From positions 375,192,995-375,256,994 of the forward strand of contig NC_085141.1 in assembly GCF_024139115.2 (NCBI RefSeq): 64,000 nt of DNA. The letters are read 5' to 3'. Made by a program: the position numbers and the translations under genes. Each line of letters opens with the position of its first letter. The stretch's first letter is position 1. The DNA is from Armigeres subalbatus. Lineage: Eukaryota; Arthropoda; Insecta; Diptera; Culicidae. The notes beneath the pieces were generated by a model. The model searched no databases. It was given only the letters and a program-made list of their open reading frames with translations, and was not told the DNA's origin. Of this stretch, positions 1-12,289 are shown piece after piece.

Positions 1-1122
1 ATGAAGTTACATTTTTTCCTCTTTGCAAGTCCCGTCCCAGATTGAAACTTTAGCACCCTGATCAAATTGACCCGCTACCAGCCCTGTCGTGTGGCACGGC
101 CGCACCAAACCATCAGGCAGGCAGCACGAAAGCTTGAAACTGTATATAGTGAAGATTGCTGCGCCTGGATGGACCAACTAGGGCCGGCCGAACCCCGTTT
201 AAGTAGGCCCGCAAGTTGTGTGTACTGATCCGCTAAGTGCCTCTCGCAGATTAATAATTCCCAAAAATTGCGGGCCGTGTCTTCGTGGTGAGTTAACCGA
301 AAGAAAAAATCCGCCAGCTTGTAGGTTGTCATTGTGGTTGCGATCATCGAGCAACGGAACGCGATCTTTCAGAAAATAACAGAACCGAAAGAAATAAAGT
401 ACGATCAAGTAGTCTTCAGCAGAATAGTGAAACCGAAAGAGGCAATCGATCTTTAACGATCGCTTCGAGATTGAGCAGCTGGTTGGCCTGGAATATCAAC
501 GACCTTTCAGCCGCCGACGTCGTACCTATTCAGTGTGTGTTGGTTGGCTTCCTATGCCGCTGTACACATCGCGGTTGTGCTGTTGAAGTTGGGGTGCTTT
601 GATTCGCCGAAGATCAGGTTTTTCCTGCTTCGCGGCAAGTGCGCGGTACTCTTCGGGATTGTGAAAACATACACAGAATACGGTCACCAAGTGGGATGAT
701 TGTTTTGTGCAGTGACAAAAAAGATCGTCGGAAAATTCGTTCGACAAGTGCAACAAAGTAGGCTTTCGTAACCAAAAGAAGTTAACCGAATCAACGAAGA
801 AGCCGGGCTACTGTGTGTGGTGTGTGGTGACCGAATTCCGAATCGCGAGAGTGCGGAGAAAAAGTGCGATCACCAGTGAAAGATTAAAAGCGCTTACATC
901 CCGTCTTAGAAGGGCACTTAGCCAGGCCTATAGGCCCCGGTTACTGTGATGAATCAGCGCCAGTCGAAAAGGAAATGAGTCGTCAGCGTTGTTGATGGCG
1001 CTTTTGCACGGATTTTCTCCGGTTGCAGCCAATTGAGGATCACCTTGCAGTAGCAGAGTATACGGCGAGAAAGACGACCACAGCGATTACTTGGCAGGTG
1101 AATCCGGAGCGGGAGTGAAATT
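1..1122 (+). other. Unassigned DNA; possible non-coding first exon ending at a splice donor
   Basis: No convincing coding frame is present. From about 500 the composition is less AT-rich than the following kilobase, and the text (CAGTGTGTG near 530, AAAGTGCGATCACCAGTG near 860) resembles long mosquito 5' untranslated exons. A good splice-donor match, GTGAGT, begins at 1123, and a second one (GCAG then GTGAAT) lies at 1098. AT-rich, intron-like sequence starts immediately after 1123. No start codon with a long frame lies between. A distal untranslated first exon of a gene outside the window is one reading; RNA evidence is needed to distinguish it from unrelated intergenic DNA. Confidence 0.2.
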
Positions 1123-1762
1123 GTGAGTTAATTTGCCGTTTTTTAGCCTCAATTTAAAATTCGATTTACTTTGGAATTCAGTGGGTATTTGGAGGAAGAC
1201 AGGGTCGATTTATATGTGCATTAATTTGTAATATGTTTTTGACGATGTTTACTTTGTAGAGCACTCTGTTTGCAGCGATAAGCTTGCTGTAGCATTCGAA
1301 TTTGGACAGAGATAAGTGTATTCTATTAATAGGTTGGAACTAGTTCATGTGCGCATAGTAAAGACAAGTTTTTGAGTTGAAAGTTGTATTGTATGAACGG
1401 AAGACAACGGTTTATGATTGTTTGCACGATCAGTTGTCAAAATAAATCATCATGTGGTAAAACACGATGAACGTTATCTGCCACAACATTTATGTATGTC
1501 AGACACAGTTTTAGAAAGGGTTGAGTAATCCTCGATTGAATTAGGGGAAATAACCAAATGTTGTACGGCTAAAATTGTTGCATATTGGCAATAATGGCAC
1601 ATCAAAATGCACAGACGTTCGACAATAGGCGAATATTTTTGTCGTTCAACGTTTGATGAATTGCCCAATTTCTATCATGTTTGCTGATTAAAAGAACTTT
1701 TTTCACCAATTGGCCATCTCTTTGTATTGTTTCAGCATATTTTTTGGTCATCTCTTTGCATT
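1123..1762. other. AT-rich unassigned DNA
   Basis: No gene, RNA or repeat is recognisable here. It would be intron if the exon proposed upstream is real. Confidence 0.5.
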
Positions 1763-2497
1763 TTTGCCTTTCTCGTATACAAAGTATACGTAAAGGCTAT
1801 ATGTTCGCTCCAAAAACAAACTTTTTATAGGAGGCTCGGTGACCCATAGTGTTATATACCGATCGACTCAGCTCGACGAATCGAGGTGATGTCTGTTGTG
1901 TGTATGTGTGTGTGTGTGTGTATGTGTGTATATGTGCGCAAAAAGTTTAGCCCACTTTTCAGGCACTTAGCCTTAACCGATTTGCTCGCACACATCGACG
2001 CAGAATCCTGTCCCATTGTTTCCTATTGAAAATTGGCCGGATCGGACTATGGGCTCAGAAGTTATGGTCAAAATACTTTTTGTTTAGACAACAACGAGTG
2101 GAAAAGTCTAGCCCATTTTTCAGGCACTTACCTTAAACGGATTTGCTGGCAACAAGTTGCATTCGACGCAGAATCCTGTCCCATTGTTTCCTATTGAAAA
2201 TTGACCCGATCGGACTATGGGCTTAGAAGTTATGGCCAAAATACTTTTTTTCATATAAAAGTACATTAAAAAGTATAGCTTATTATTTGACCACTTATCC
2301 TTAACTGATTTACTCACAACAAGTTGCGTTTGATGAAGAATCCTGTCCCATTGTTTCCTATTGAAAATTCGCCGGATCGGACTATGGGCTCATAAGTTAT
2401 GGACAAAAACTTTTCATACCAAAAGTGCGTATAAATTACTAACTCGAAATAAACGAGAAAGGTACCATCACCGCTAGGTGGATTGATCTGGGTTTTT
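1763..2497 (+). repeat. Interspersed repeat family A, copy 1 (most complete)
   Basis: One end reads CCTTTCTCGTATAC followed by a short hairpin (CGTATAC/GTATACG). The other reads ACGAGAAAGG then ACCATCACCGCTAGGTGG, so CCTTTCTCGT and ACGAGAAAGG form a 10-bp inverted end. Related copies lie at 10027-10764 (opposite strand), 36094-36434 (opposite strand) and 57883-58402, with a fragment at 42426-42512. The interior holds three tandem units of about 165 bp starting near 1938, 2102 and 2269, each with a GTCCCATTGTTTCCTATTG-like core and a GGACTATGGGCT block. No coding capacity is seen. It is probably a non-autonomous mosquito element; I cannot name the family. Confidence 0.75.
1895..1937. repeat. 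(TG)n microsatellite inside repeat A
   Basis: TG/TATG dinucleotide run. The equivalent position in the copies at 10027 and 57883 is also a dinucleotide tract, so the microsatellite belongs to the family. Confidence 0.9.
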
Positions 2498-2728
2498 GTT
2501 CTATTTAAGGTCAACTTTCGCGAAGAAACTACACGTGTGAATGTCTGAATAAATGGCCTGATGTTGGTTCAAAATCAAGCAACCAAGACCAAACTTGAAA
2601 CAGAACTTTTTCGGTTTTTTGTTTGAAATTTTAAAAATAATTGGAAAGGTATAAAATATGGATTATTTGGGAAAGTTGACTTCCCCATATGTACGTATAT
2701 CGTCTCCACTTCAGCATCTTATGTTGTA

Positions 2729-2800
2729 CAGGTAATCTTCGATATAACGTACCCCCGATATAACGTACACTCGATATAACGTCACTCGATATAGCGTACA
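2729..2800 (+). mobile_element. Orphan pogo-like terminus with CGATATAACGTA repeats
   Basis: Begins with CAGGTAATC directly after a TA dinucleotide (2727-2728) and carries four consecutive copies of a CGATATAACGTA-like motif. CAG-starting ends on a TA target with short subterminal repeats are typical of pogo/Tigger-type Tc1-mariner elements. No matching opposite end was found nearby, so this is a truncated end at best. Confidence 0.4.
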
Positions 2801-3159
2801 TTTTTCCCCGTTAAAAGTACACTTTGAAAAATAATTTTAATTTGGGTAGTTATTACAAAATAATTTACTAAATTGTTATGATCATTCATGTAGGGATGGC
2901 ATTGTTGTATGGATTCTAATTTTATCAGCTAGAGGCATTAATTACTGTTTTCCCCACTTTGCACTATCCTCAGAATTCTCCCGAGGTATTGGATGATATT
3001 GAGTTAATGAGGTTTTAGGCATATTCTATGGACAAATGTCTAGTTGATATTAGTCAAAGTCAGAATTGATGGCGGGTTGTTTTCAGGTCTAAGTCAGCTT
3101 ATGTTGAGTAAAGTAATGATATTGTAGATCCAGGCTTGAAATGTGTACCAGATTATTTT

Positions 3160-3960
3160 AAAATTAATCCTAGAGGAAATTCCTGGAGGAGCTCCCAAAA
3201 TAATTTCTGGCGAATTTTGTAGAGGAATTCCCGTAGGAAATTCTAAAAGAGTTTCAAAAAGAATCTCCGAATTATTTCTTTTAAAAAATCTGATTGAATT
3301 TATGAATGGATTAAAAACTGACGAAACGATCGAAACGAACGAATTCGTAAAGTAATTTTTGGAAGAATATTTCAAAGAATATCCAATGGCATTTTTGAAG
3401 GAATTCCTAAAAGAATCTCCGAAGGAGTTTCCTGAATATATTTTCAAGCACAAAGGTATTAAGGAAGGAACTCGAAATAGAATTTGCGAAGAAATTCCTA
3501 GATTTCTACAGGAATTCCTTCGGAAATTCCTTCAGGAACTACTTCCAGAATTCCTTCTGGAATTGTTCCATCTGGATTTTCTCCTGGATTTCCTTCAAAA
3601 AGAGTTCTTTCGGAAAATGTACCAGTAATTTATTCTCAAATGGCTCCAAAAATTCCTTTGAAAATTACCCCAGGAATGTCTTCGGCAATTCCCGGAGGGA
3701 TTTTTTCAAAAATCATCCAGAAATGTATCCAGTAATTCCTTCGAAAATTCTTCCTGGAATTCCTTCGGAATTTCCCTTAGCCATTAGGTCAATACTTTCA
3801 CGTCGAATTCTTTCTTTAATTTTTTTCAAGAAAATCCTAAGACCTCCGGAAATTCCTCAAGAAACTTCTTGAGCAAAACTTTTAGAAATCATCCCAGGAA
3901 TTTCTCAAAAAAATCTAGAATAAAAGAAACTCCTGGGGAATTTATAAACGAATTTGTAAG
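3160..3960. repeat. Degenerate GAATTC/GGAATTCC-type array
   Basis: Dense imperfect repetition of short motifs such as GAAATTCCT, GGAATTCC and AAGGAATTC without a fixed period. Open frames on both strands encode only biased E/F/P/L/K text (FLEEFPKE-like), which is expected from the repeat. The same sequence type recurs at 8560-9720, 25660-27030 and 27240-28330. Confidence 0.8.
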
Positions 3961-4233
3961 TTTTAGTTATGTAATGTGATGAGCGTTTCCGAGAAATTCT
4001 TGAAAATGTAGTCTAATGCGTTAATTGTTTGTGAATGGCAGGTAAAACTCGTCTCGAACGTTTTCCCAGTACTTTAGCAATTGCAGTAGATCAGGGCATG
4101 ATTAGATTCCATCACCCTATAAGACCGCATCCAACCACTCACCATAGTCCTCCAACCCAACACCGGAGAGGCAGAAGTACCTTCGTTAAGTAGCCATTAA
4201 GGGGTGGCCTAATTGGGTCGATACTATGAGACG
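3961..4233. other. Unassigned DNA
   Basis: Less AT-rich text with no coding frame or repeat that I recognise; it leads into the palindrome pair at 4234. Confidence 0.4.
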
Positions 4234-4265
4234 AGGTCAATGACCTGAAAAGGAGGTCATGACCC
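4234..4265. promoter_or_regulatory. Two adjacent nuclear-receptor-like palindromes (IR1 and IR0)
   Basis: AGGTCAATGACCT at 4234-4246 is an exact inverted repeat of the AGGTCA half-site with one spacer base, which matches the established ecdysone-receptor/USP consensus. AGGTCATGACCC follows at 4254-4265 as a near-perfect inverted repeat with no spacer. Four half-sites within 32 bp is unusual. There is no recognised gene nearby and the region may be repetitive, so function is inference. Confidence 0.35.
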
Positions 4266-4349
4266 TGGGATGCGGTCACTATTCCAAAGTATTTTGAAGC
4301 GAACGGATGTTACAAAGTAACAAAGTTACCAAAGTTGGAAGTTGAAGAG

Positions 4350-4440
4350 TGAGCATGAGCATGAGCATGATTGACCGCCCACGGTTGCTACTCCGTTATT
4401 GCCAGGCCAGCTGTAATTACACAGAGAACCAATAGATGAA
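4350..4440 (-). mobile_element. Short 3' end of an R1-like retrotransposon
   Basis: Read on the minus strand, this segment contains GGAGTAGCAAC, then a GGTCA block, then three CATGCT units. The same order closes the R1-clade element at 15815-15865. It is therefore probably a severely 5'-truncated copy of a related element, with its tail at 4350. The upstream limit is uncertain. Confidence 0.45.
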
Positions 4441-4734
4441 GTTTGGGACTAACATCTTCAATGTGTAAGAACTGGTGACCCAAAATAAGCAATACCAGCG
4501 CCGGCCGTGTCCGAATGCAGGTCAATTAAGGAATGGGTAGGAAAATGTTGACATGATACTCGCTTTGATAGAAGCCGACGAGTCATCTGCACTTCCACGA
4601 GAAATCACTGGGATGTTGGATATATGGGGTAGGTATTGTGGCAGGTTCGTTTTGGTAAACGGTATGCCGTGTATAGCGTGTAGTTTGATCAATTCAAACA
4701 TAACCGAACGAACACTAATTATTTTGATTACCGA

Positions 4735-5350
4735 CCGCACTAAGCAGAACAAAATTGTCGATGACCAGCCGATCTCTCTGCTAACCGCACAAAGCAGAAC
4801 AACTTTTTCGATGACCGGCCGATCGTTCTGCTTACTGACGCGAACTGAATTTTCACTTTCTAATTAACCCGCACAAAGCAGAACAACATTTCGATGATCG
4901 GGCGATCGTTCTGCTAACCGCACAAAGCAGAACAAATTATGTAATGAGCGGCCGACCGTTCTGCCTGTTCTCGCGAACAATCTGCATATCTAATAAAAGC
5001 GCACTCTGATCTATTTTCTTACCAACCTAATAGGTATTTTCTACCAACAAAATGGAAAGCGAGGTAGAGAGTTGACAAAAGAGATATATTTGAAATATGC
5101 ATTGAGAAGAAAGATTTGAATATAGGGGAATGAAAATGTTAGTGTGTGGTTATTGTTGCTACTAGAGATCGAGAATGCCTCTGCATCTCCACAATAACCA
5201 TGGGAAGGAGGTTGTGTTAGTTGGGTGGGATAAACAGAAACTAATAGGAACGGATTTCTCAAAATACAACATACAACATTATTGGCATTCTGACTTATCG
5301 ACCGCACACAGCAGAACAGAACATTTTGGTGATCGCGTGATCGTTCTGCG
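4735..5350. repeat. Cluster of five GCAGAAC...GTTCTGC palindromic units
   Basis: Five units of about 47-50 bp at 4735-4782, 4783-4832, 4869-4914, 4917-4965 and 5301-5349. Each begins with CCGCAC[A/T]AAGCAGAAC (CACACAG in the last) and ends with a GTTCTGC-like arm; 7-bp arms flank a GATGA(C/T)CGG-type core that is itself partly palindromic. The first unit has a mutated right arm (CTCTCTGC). No coding frame is associated. They may be stacked fold-back units, a degenerate satellite seed or protein-binding sites. Confidence 0.65.
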
Positions 5351-7751
5351 TACTAAATAAAACACGATAAGACGCGCACTAGTTTTAGATATTTTATTGT
5401 TTATCCATCGTAAGGGTAAACAATCAATCGCACAAAATGGGTGATTGCTTCTTTGAATGCGAGGAAAGTAGAAAAAGGGTAAGGCTTCAATAGTAAAGTT
5501 GATTTAAGTGTTGTTATAATATCCTCTTGAACTGGTTAACTTGACCGATTACTTGTGCTGCTCAGTAATCAAAACGATTTCTCCAGGATCATTGAGTACA
5601 TAAAACGAAATGCACAATGGTTATTTGACTTGTACATAAATTACCACTATTCTGTTTTGTTTAACAGCAATTTTAAAGACATAAGTGCTTTTAACGCGGC
5701 GATTTATTGTTTAAGGACATACTACTAGTTTTACATTGACACTGACACTTTACACTGACAATTTTTTGCAAGTGAGTTATTCGACGATAAAACTATAAAC
5801 AGAAGTTAGTGTATAATCTTATTAAAATATGTTTTGCTAAAAAGGAAGTTCGACTTGAATGGATTTGGTTGATTGGAAGATGCTCTCGTAAAACAGTGAA
5901 AAATTTAGAAGTAACTAGACGAGATTTATAAGAACGAGGAGATTGAAGTATTGAGAATGAGTCGTAAAAAAAGAAAAACGAAAGTGAAATCATTAGAATG
6001 AAATGGAAGAAATGAAGCAAAATTAAGCTTTTTTTTTAGGATGTTATGTTTTTATCGGTGCTAACAACAAAATCATCATCAAAGAGTAAATGGAAATAAG
6101 ATTTGAAAATCATTTCAGCAAAGTAATATAAAAAAATAGAGATGGTTGTTAGGTGCTTGGTAGATTCGTAATAAAGATGTGTTAATATGAAGAGCGGTTT
6201 TATTTTCAATTACAGATAAAAGACCATAATTTTATCTTTACTGAAAGTTTGATACATTTAATATTTATTAATTTGAATATGTTTCGGGATAATATTCAGG
6301 CAATTTGATAAGGTCAAGAAGATTGGGAGAGTGGAATAGCAAGTTCCCTTAAATAATTTACTGCTGATTTAGATCTGCGAATGGCTTTTTACGCACCTAA
6401 TGGAACACCGACTTTATTTGTATTAATTGAAATGTTCAGCATTTTGGGGTGATTTGCTTTGATCTCTAATATTGATCAGAGCAAAATCAAATCAAATGTT
6501 TGTATGGTACTTGGAGTATAATTGAATTTAAGAATTCAGGTATGTTAATGATTCTGAAATTTTGAAAAAGCAACATGTTCATAACATGGTAAAAGGGCCA
6601 GTGAAGCGACGAAAGAGAAAATCACACAATATTGTTTATAATCAATGCAGAAAGCATGAGAATTGAAATCAAAATCACAATGAGAGGGCAGTTATAGTGG
6701 ATGGTCTTTTTCTCGGTCTCGTTTCCAAAATTCGATTCGAAATACTGACCACAGAAAACACCGTTAGGTTGTGTATATATCATGTCGTTTAAAAGCTCTA
6801 AGGTAAAAGAGGAAAATAAAAACTATCGGTAACTTCTCGGGAGAAATCTATGAATGGGTATACAAAAATATAATGTTGCCAAATATCACATAATTTCAGC
6901 ACAATTGCAACAGTAAAATCATAGTGCGAACGTTTTCTGTTTTGGACGTTTTGGATACGTCCATTCAGTCAACGTTAATGCCATAACAGGAGCAGTAGCA
7001 GTAGCTGAAACCGGAACTTCTCCAAGAAAAAAGCGTTACACTTAACACGCACGCGATGCACACTAAAGAGCTGAGTAAATTTGTTATTAAAAGCCTAAGT
7101 TATTGTCCTTTTCAATTTTCAAATAGAAGAATCCGCATAAAAAAAGGGAACGAGCAACGTTCATCTTCTTACAAAGCAAACCAATAATGAATGAATAACA
7201 GCTTCATTGATGCAAAAATCAGCACAATGCAAAAAAAAACTTGAGTTTTTTTGGAGGTTTCGAAGGTACTTAAGAAGTAGAGTATAAAGCAAAGCAGTTA
7301 ACTTCCGATCAGATCAGTCACCTTTTATTTCTCGCTTCCAATTATAGTTTTGCGCTATTGACACCCAACAACGGATAATATTTGACAGAAATACGCTGGC
7401 TATCGGTTTTAGCGTATTGCCATCGATGTATGCACATCGACATAAGAACTGTATGTATGATACAATGCATACAAAAATGGATTTTTCGAAAGTGATGAAC
7501 GTCAGACTAAAATTTTGCAATTCGAAAATAGCAAAAATTGCTTTTTTCTTATATCTTATTAATAATGCTTCAATGCTAGCAAACGCAACATGTTCCATAG
7601 TACCTACATCAAATCAATACATTTTCGTAAAAAGCGGGATAACAATATATTGTGTATAATTGTGACGAGCAGCGGAAAAACGCCTGAAATGCTTTTGAAA
7701 TAAATAGTGTCCAATCACTCCGGGAGATTTGAAACTCAATTATAGCATCTG
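5351..7751. other. Long AT-rich stretch, nothing recognised
   Basis: About 2.4 kb with only short chance frames. I found no RNA gene, coding exon, tandem repeat or paired termini. Confidence 0.5.
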
Positions 7752-7754
7752 GTA

Positions 7755-7965
7755 AAGCCTGTCCACGTTAAATTTCGAACACTGAGATAATGTACAAATG
7801 ATTTTTAGCTACTTTATCAATTTGGACGAGAATTAAAACACGCTGAATGTATTACATACAGCGGAGAAATTCAGTTGTGTGTAAATTAGTCTTCTCCGTG
7901 GTTTGTGGAAATTTAAAAAAATCGCGTTGGATGATGGGTGTCCGAAATTTAACGTGGACAGGCTT
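7755..7965. mobile_element. mariner-like MITE with TA target
   Basis: Arms 7752-7782 and 7938-7968 are inverted copies differing at one of 31 positions. The outer dinucleotides at 7753-7754 and 7966-7967 are both TA, so the element proper begins AAGCCTGTCCACG and ends with its complement. At 211 bp with no coding capacity it fits a non-autonomous Tc1/mariner-type MITE. Confidence 0.8.
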
Positions 7966-7968
7966 TAC

Positions 7969-8559
7969 TCACCCTTGTTGTGTTGTCCACTTCTTTCTCA
8001 ATCATTTCCATAGCTCGTGCCCACGTTCTTACCTTATTTTGATGCCCTAGCATTACTCCGCTCCTATTCGTCTCGATCATAGCAGAGGCTCTACGAACAA
8101 GGATCACCAACACGATAGGGGTCATCAAAACGTCGAAATGGAAATCGGCGATAGAAAAATTGTACTCAAAAACTTCTCTATATTGGATCGCTGAAAAATT
8201 TGACTCAGGAAAAAAGTTACGTCCGATTTCACGCGTGGCACTCTTCGATCCTCCAAAGTTGGAAGTTGAAGAGTAGAGAGAAAGTATGTGGGACAAGAGA
8301 AGGCGTTGTGGACAACCCCACTGTCTTTGCGATCCGCCGTAATTCCCTGGTTCCGTAGTTGGCCTAATCCGGCATTGTTTCCGCTGCTAGTCGATCGTCC
8401 TGCTTAGAGTTGTAACGAAGCAAGAAGAGAGGAAGATCTCCAAGCCACCCCGGTGATACCACCGGTAAGCCCGCACAGCCTTAAAAGGAAGGAAGTAAGA
8501 AGAGGAAGCAAAGGACGGTCCAGTGCTGTGAGGAAGGCCAGGGCTCTAAAGACAGGTTA
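7969..8559. other. Unassigned DNA
   Basis: No coding gene recognised. Positions 8257-8278 share CCAAAGTTGGAAGTTGAAGAG with 4329-4350, directly beside the R1-like tail at 4350, so the R1-like fragment may have landed in another copy of this sequence. Confidence 0.4.
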
Positions 8560-9720
8560 ACTAGCTGGGATTTCTTTGAAAAATCCTCTGGAAACAACTT
8601 CGAAAATAAATCTAAAAATCATTTTTAAATTGCTCCTCAATGTTTCTTCGAAAAGAATGAATTTTAAGAATTACTTCAGAATCTACCTCATGAGTTCCTT
8701 CGGAATTCGAAACTTCTTCTTCGAATTCTTTAGGAAATTCTTCGAATCATTCATTTAGAAATATATTCACGAATTCCTTTCAAACATTATCCGGAAATAC
8801 CTTCCGAAACTGCTTTAGAAAGATCTACGGAAAATATTTTGGCAATTCTTTCGGATATTCTTTCAAAAATTCCTGTGGGGATTCGTTCTAGAATTACTTT
8901 ACAAATTCCTTCGGAAAATTATTAAGGTTTTGAGAAATTTTTTTTTCGCTTAGGAATTTCCTCGGAAGTTGCATTAGATTTTTTAAGGAATTTGTTTAGG
9001 AGTTCCCTCGGGAATCCACAGGAAATCCCTATGGAGATTCTTTCGAAAATACCTTAAGAAATTTCTTCAGAAATTCCTGTTAGCATCGAACTTAATTTCT
9101 AAATTAAAAAAAGACGTTAATAAAAATAAAATAAAAAATCGAGATTTTCTAAAAAAGTCCTCCAGAAATTCATACAGAACTTACTCCAGCAAATCTTTCA
9201 GATCTTTCTGCAGGCAATTAACTCTTTCAGAAATTTCTTCGGTAATTCTTCTGGAGTTTTCTACAGAATTTCTAAAATTTCTTTAAATATTTCTGAGGAA
9301 ATTCCTTTAGGATGTTTTTCGGTAATACCAGCGGAAAATTCTTCGGAGAATTCTTTTGATTTTTTAGGCATTCCTTTGGGAAATAGTTTGGAAATGGAAT
9401 TTCTTAGCAAATCCCATTAGGAAATCTTTGACTTCTTCGTTGAAAATTCTTAAAAAATTCCTTCAAACTTTCGTTGAAAATAACTCCAAGGAAGTATTAA
9501 AATTTCTGGAAGAATACATCCAACAAAATATCGGATAGAATCCAGGTATTTTGTATGATTTAATTGAAGAAAAGAATTCCCAAAGGAAACTCTGAAAAAA
9601 ATATCAAAGGAATTCCCGATGAAAAGATCATAAAATGCTCCGGACTTTTATTCAGTAACTTCTCTAGAAATTCTATCGGAAATTTCGAATAAAATTGATT
9701 AAAATATCCGTGATATTAGT
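8560..9720. repeat. Degenerate GAATTC-type array, second block
   Basis: Same sequence type as 3160-3960, dominated by AAATTCCTT, TTCGGAAATT and similar words with no fixed period. Frames are short and low complexity. Confidence 0.75.
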
Positions 9721-10026
9721 ATTTTGTTCTGAATATTGCTGGCGTATATAATTAAATATCCATGACAATATTCAGTTTGGCGAGTCGCCACATCGTGCCC
9801 TAGTTTAAATCCACTAAAGATCGCGGATACTCAATAAATGATACAAACGGTGCAACGAAAAGCCAACCTTGTGTTTCCAGTGCCTCTTAGCCTTTTATTT
9901 CATGTACTCTATATTGAAATAAAATGACGAATACAATTCTTCGGATCATTTTTTATAGCAACGAACAAGTTTGTAGGAATTGTTCACAAGAAAAGCTGTT
10001 TCACACTGCTAGCTGAGCCTTATATA
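9721..10026. other. Unassigned AT-rich DNA
   Basis: Nothing recognised between the array and the next repeat-A copy. Confidence 0.5.
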
Positions 10027-10330
10027 AAAACCATGATTAATCCACCTAGCGGTGATGGTGCCTTTCTCGTGCATTATAAAAATAGTATTTTGGCCATTAC
10101 TCTGGCCAGTTTGCAATAGGAAAGAATGGTAGAGTATCTTGCGTCGAATGCAACTTGTTGCGAGGAAATCGGTTAAGGATAAGTACTCAAAAAATGAGTG
10201 ACATTTTTTTTGGGTTGGTGCGCAAGGTTATAATCCTTTTCTTTTTAATCAAAAAAAATTCTAATAATATTTTTTTAATTATATTAATTTTAGGATCTTT
10301 AATTACTATTTCATCAAATTCCTGATTAAG

Positions 10331-10363
<33 letters not shown>

Positions 10364-10764
10364 TGAGTTACGATGTTCGGTGCTGCAAGGACACGCAGCT
10401 AACCTCAAGGGTGCGTTGTGCACTGGCCCTACTGAAGCATTACTTTCTGGTTGTACCGAAGGGACTATGGGCTTAGCGGCAATGGAAACAGTTTAGCAGG
10501 TCAGGGATGTAGTCCTTCCTCCCTCGGTGATCCCTAACCCCGCACTTCCTGGACAACCCAGGATGTCTGTTGAGCAGATTCCCCCTCCATTGCTTAGGAA
10601 GAAAAAAAACACGCACACACACACATACACACAAACATCACCTCAATTCGTCGAGCTGAGTCGATCGGTATATAACACTATGGGTCTCCGGTCCTTCTAT
10701 GAAAAGTTTGTTTTTGGAGCTATCATATAGCCTTTACGTATACTTAGTATACGAGAACGGTAAA
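10027..10764 (-). repeat. Interspersed repeat family A, copy 2
   Basis: Inverted relative to copy 1. It starts with the complement of the CACCGCTAGGTGG end and finishes with GCCTTTACGTATAC...GTATACGAGAACGG, the hairpin end. The tandem core units are mostly replaced by (AC)n runs and T-rich sequence. No coding capacity. Confidence 0.7.
10331..10359. repeat. (AC)n microsatellite
   Basis: Nearly pure AC run of about 29 bases inside repeat A copy 2. A second, interrupted AC run lies at 10608-10635. Confidence 0.95.
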
Positions 10765-12289
10765 AATAATATTCGTACAACATTTAAGTAGTCAGAAAAA
10801 TATATTAAGCTCTTTTAGTGGAATGTATTCAACCGTCTAAGACGAATTAAGTACTGTCCATTTAATTCCACCAGTTAATTTTCGTTATCTTTGCAGATAC
10901 GTATTTCGACCATTACTGTGTGGTCGTCTTCAGTGTCTCGTAATTGACTCGACTTGAGAAAACAATCGCAGCTTATGTTATTTACACTACACTAGATACC
11001 TAATCTAATCTTATTTGCCTACTTTATTTACCCATACAGTAAATTACTTTATAAGGAAAAAAAAAACTTGATTAAAGGCCTTTTCAAAAAGAAAAACAAA
11101 ATGACACGACAAAATGCTCATTTTTGCTAAGGAGGGTGTTCATTTAGTAATTTAGTGCTCCTAACTCCGGTAGGATTTTGTAAAGAACATATGCGTATGA
11201 AAAAAGTTCGCGAATACATACGCCTTATCATGATGTAATTCACCGATCATGATGTAATTCAAAACTTTTTGATTGAAATTATTTTAGAAATATCAACTTT
11301 TTATAAAAAAAAATCTGTTTATTAACAATTAAGAATACATACCCAAAAACTAGTGTGGGGGTGAATGAATTGGTCGGATTTAAAAAATCTAAAATTGCTT
11401 GATAGATTCAATTTTTTTTTTAACTCGGAATTATTTGGCCACCCATTTTTTATTAGCTTTAATAATCAAGTCTGCCATTTAGAAATTATAGTTCATTAAA
11501 ATTTCTGGATATCTAATATGGGACCATGGTTGTATTGGATTTTCAAAATTTGCTTTAGAATAACACGTCGAGTTCAAAATCTCAAAAACTTCATTTTTGC
11601 AATTCCTGATCATTATACCTGGTTTACAGTTCGTCTTTGAGTGATAAAACGGCCTACTTTTCCATACCAACGAAATGGGTGCTGTAATGAATATTATACA
11701 ACTCAAATGAGTTGCATAAAAAACATTATAGCACTAATTTGGGTGCTTTAATGAAAAACCAACATCAGAACAGTAGTTACATGATTACATTTTGCTGAAT
11801 TAGCTTGGGTAAGCGCTAAAATCGTGCATTCTCTGCGCCCCATAATAAATGTAATAGTTTGATGAATATGACATCAAAATTTTCCAAAAGCAATTTCATC
11901 TATCGCTTAATGGCTCGTCGAGCTATGCAATTTGGCACGATAACATAGATTTGATTGTACTATGCAGCAACACAATTTATTGGGAAGAATTATCATGTCA
12001 AAAACTCGATTTTTCAGCACTCGTAGTATTTATCCAACGAGGCTTGCTGACTCCGTACAACTCGTGCTAAAAAAATCATCTTTTGCCAGAGGCGTTGCGT
12101 CCGCATGTGCAACCTGTGCACTGCACATGTGGCAATTTTATCCTCAACATTCAAACTCTCGATAGATTTCTTGTCTTTCTAATCCAAACATACATTTAAA
12201 TTATGTGCATTTGATAGATGTTTCAAGCAAACTTGACTATAAGATTCATAAACGGAAAATACGCATGATTTTTTTTTGGGGTTAGATCA
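10765..12289. other. Unassigned AT-rich DNA
   Basis: No gene found. A short non-random block near 10898-10970 (ACGTATTTCGACC, TCGTCTTCAGTGTCTCGTA) looks like part of an interspersed repeat, but its limits cannot be set from one copy. Confidence 0.45.

Noticed and set aside
3094..3628. Frames of 70-120 codons on both strands
   Set aside because: Encoded by the degenerate GAATTC-type array; composition is E/F/P/L/K-biased and overlapping frames exist on both strands.
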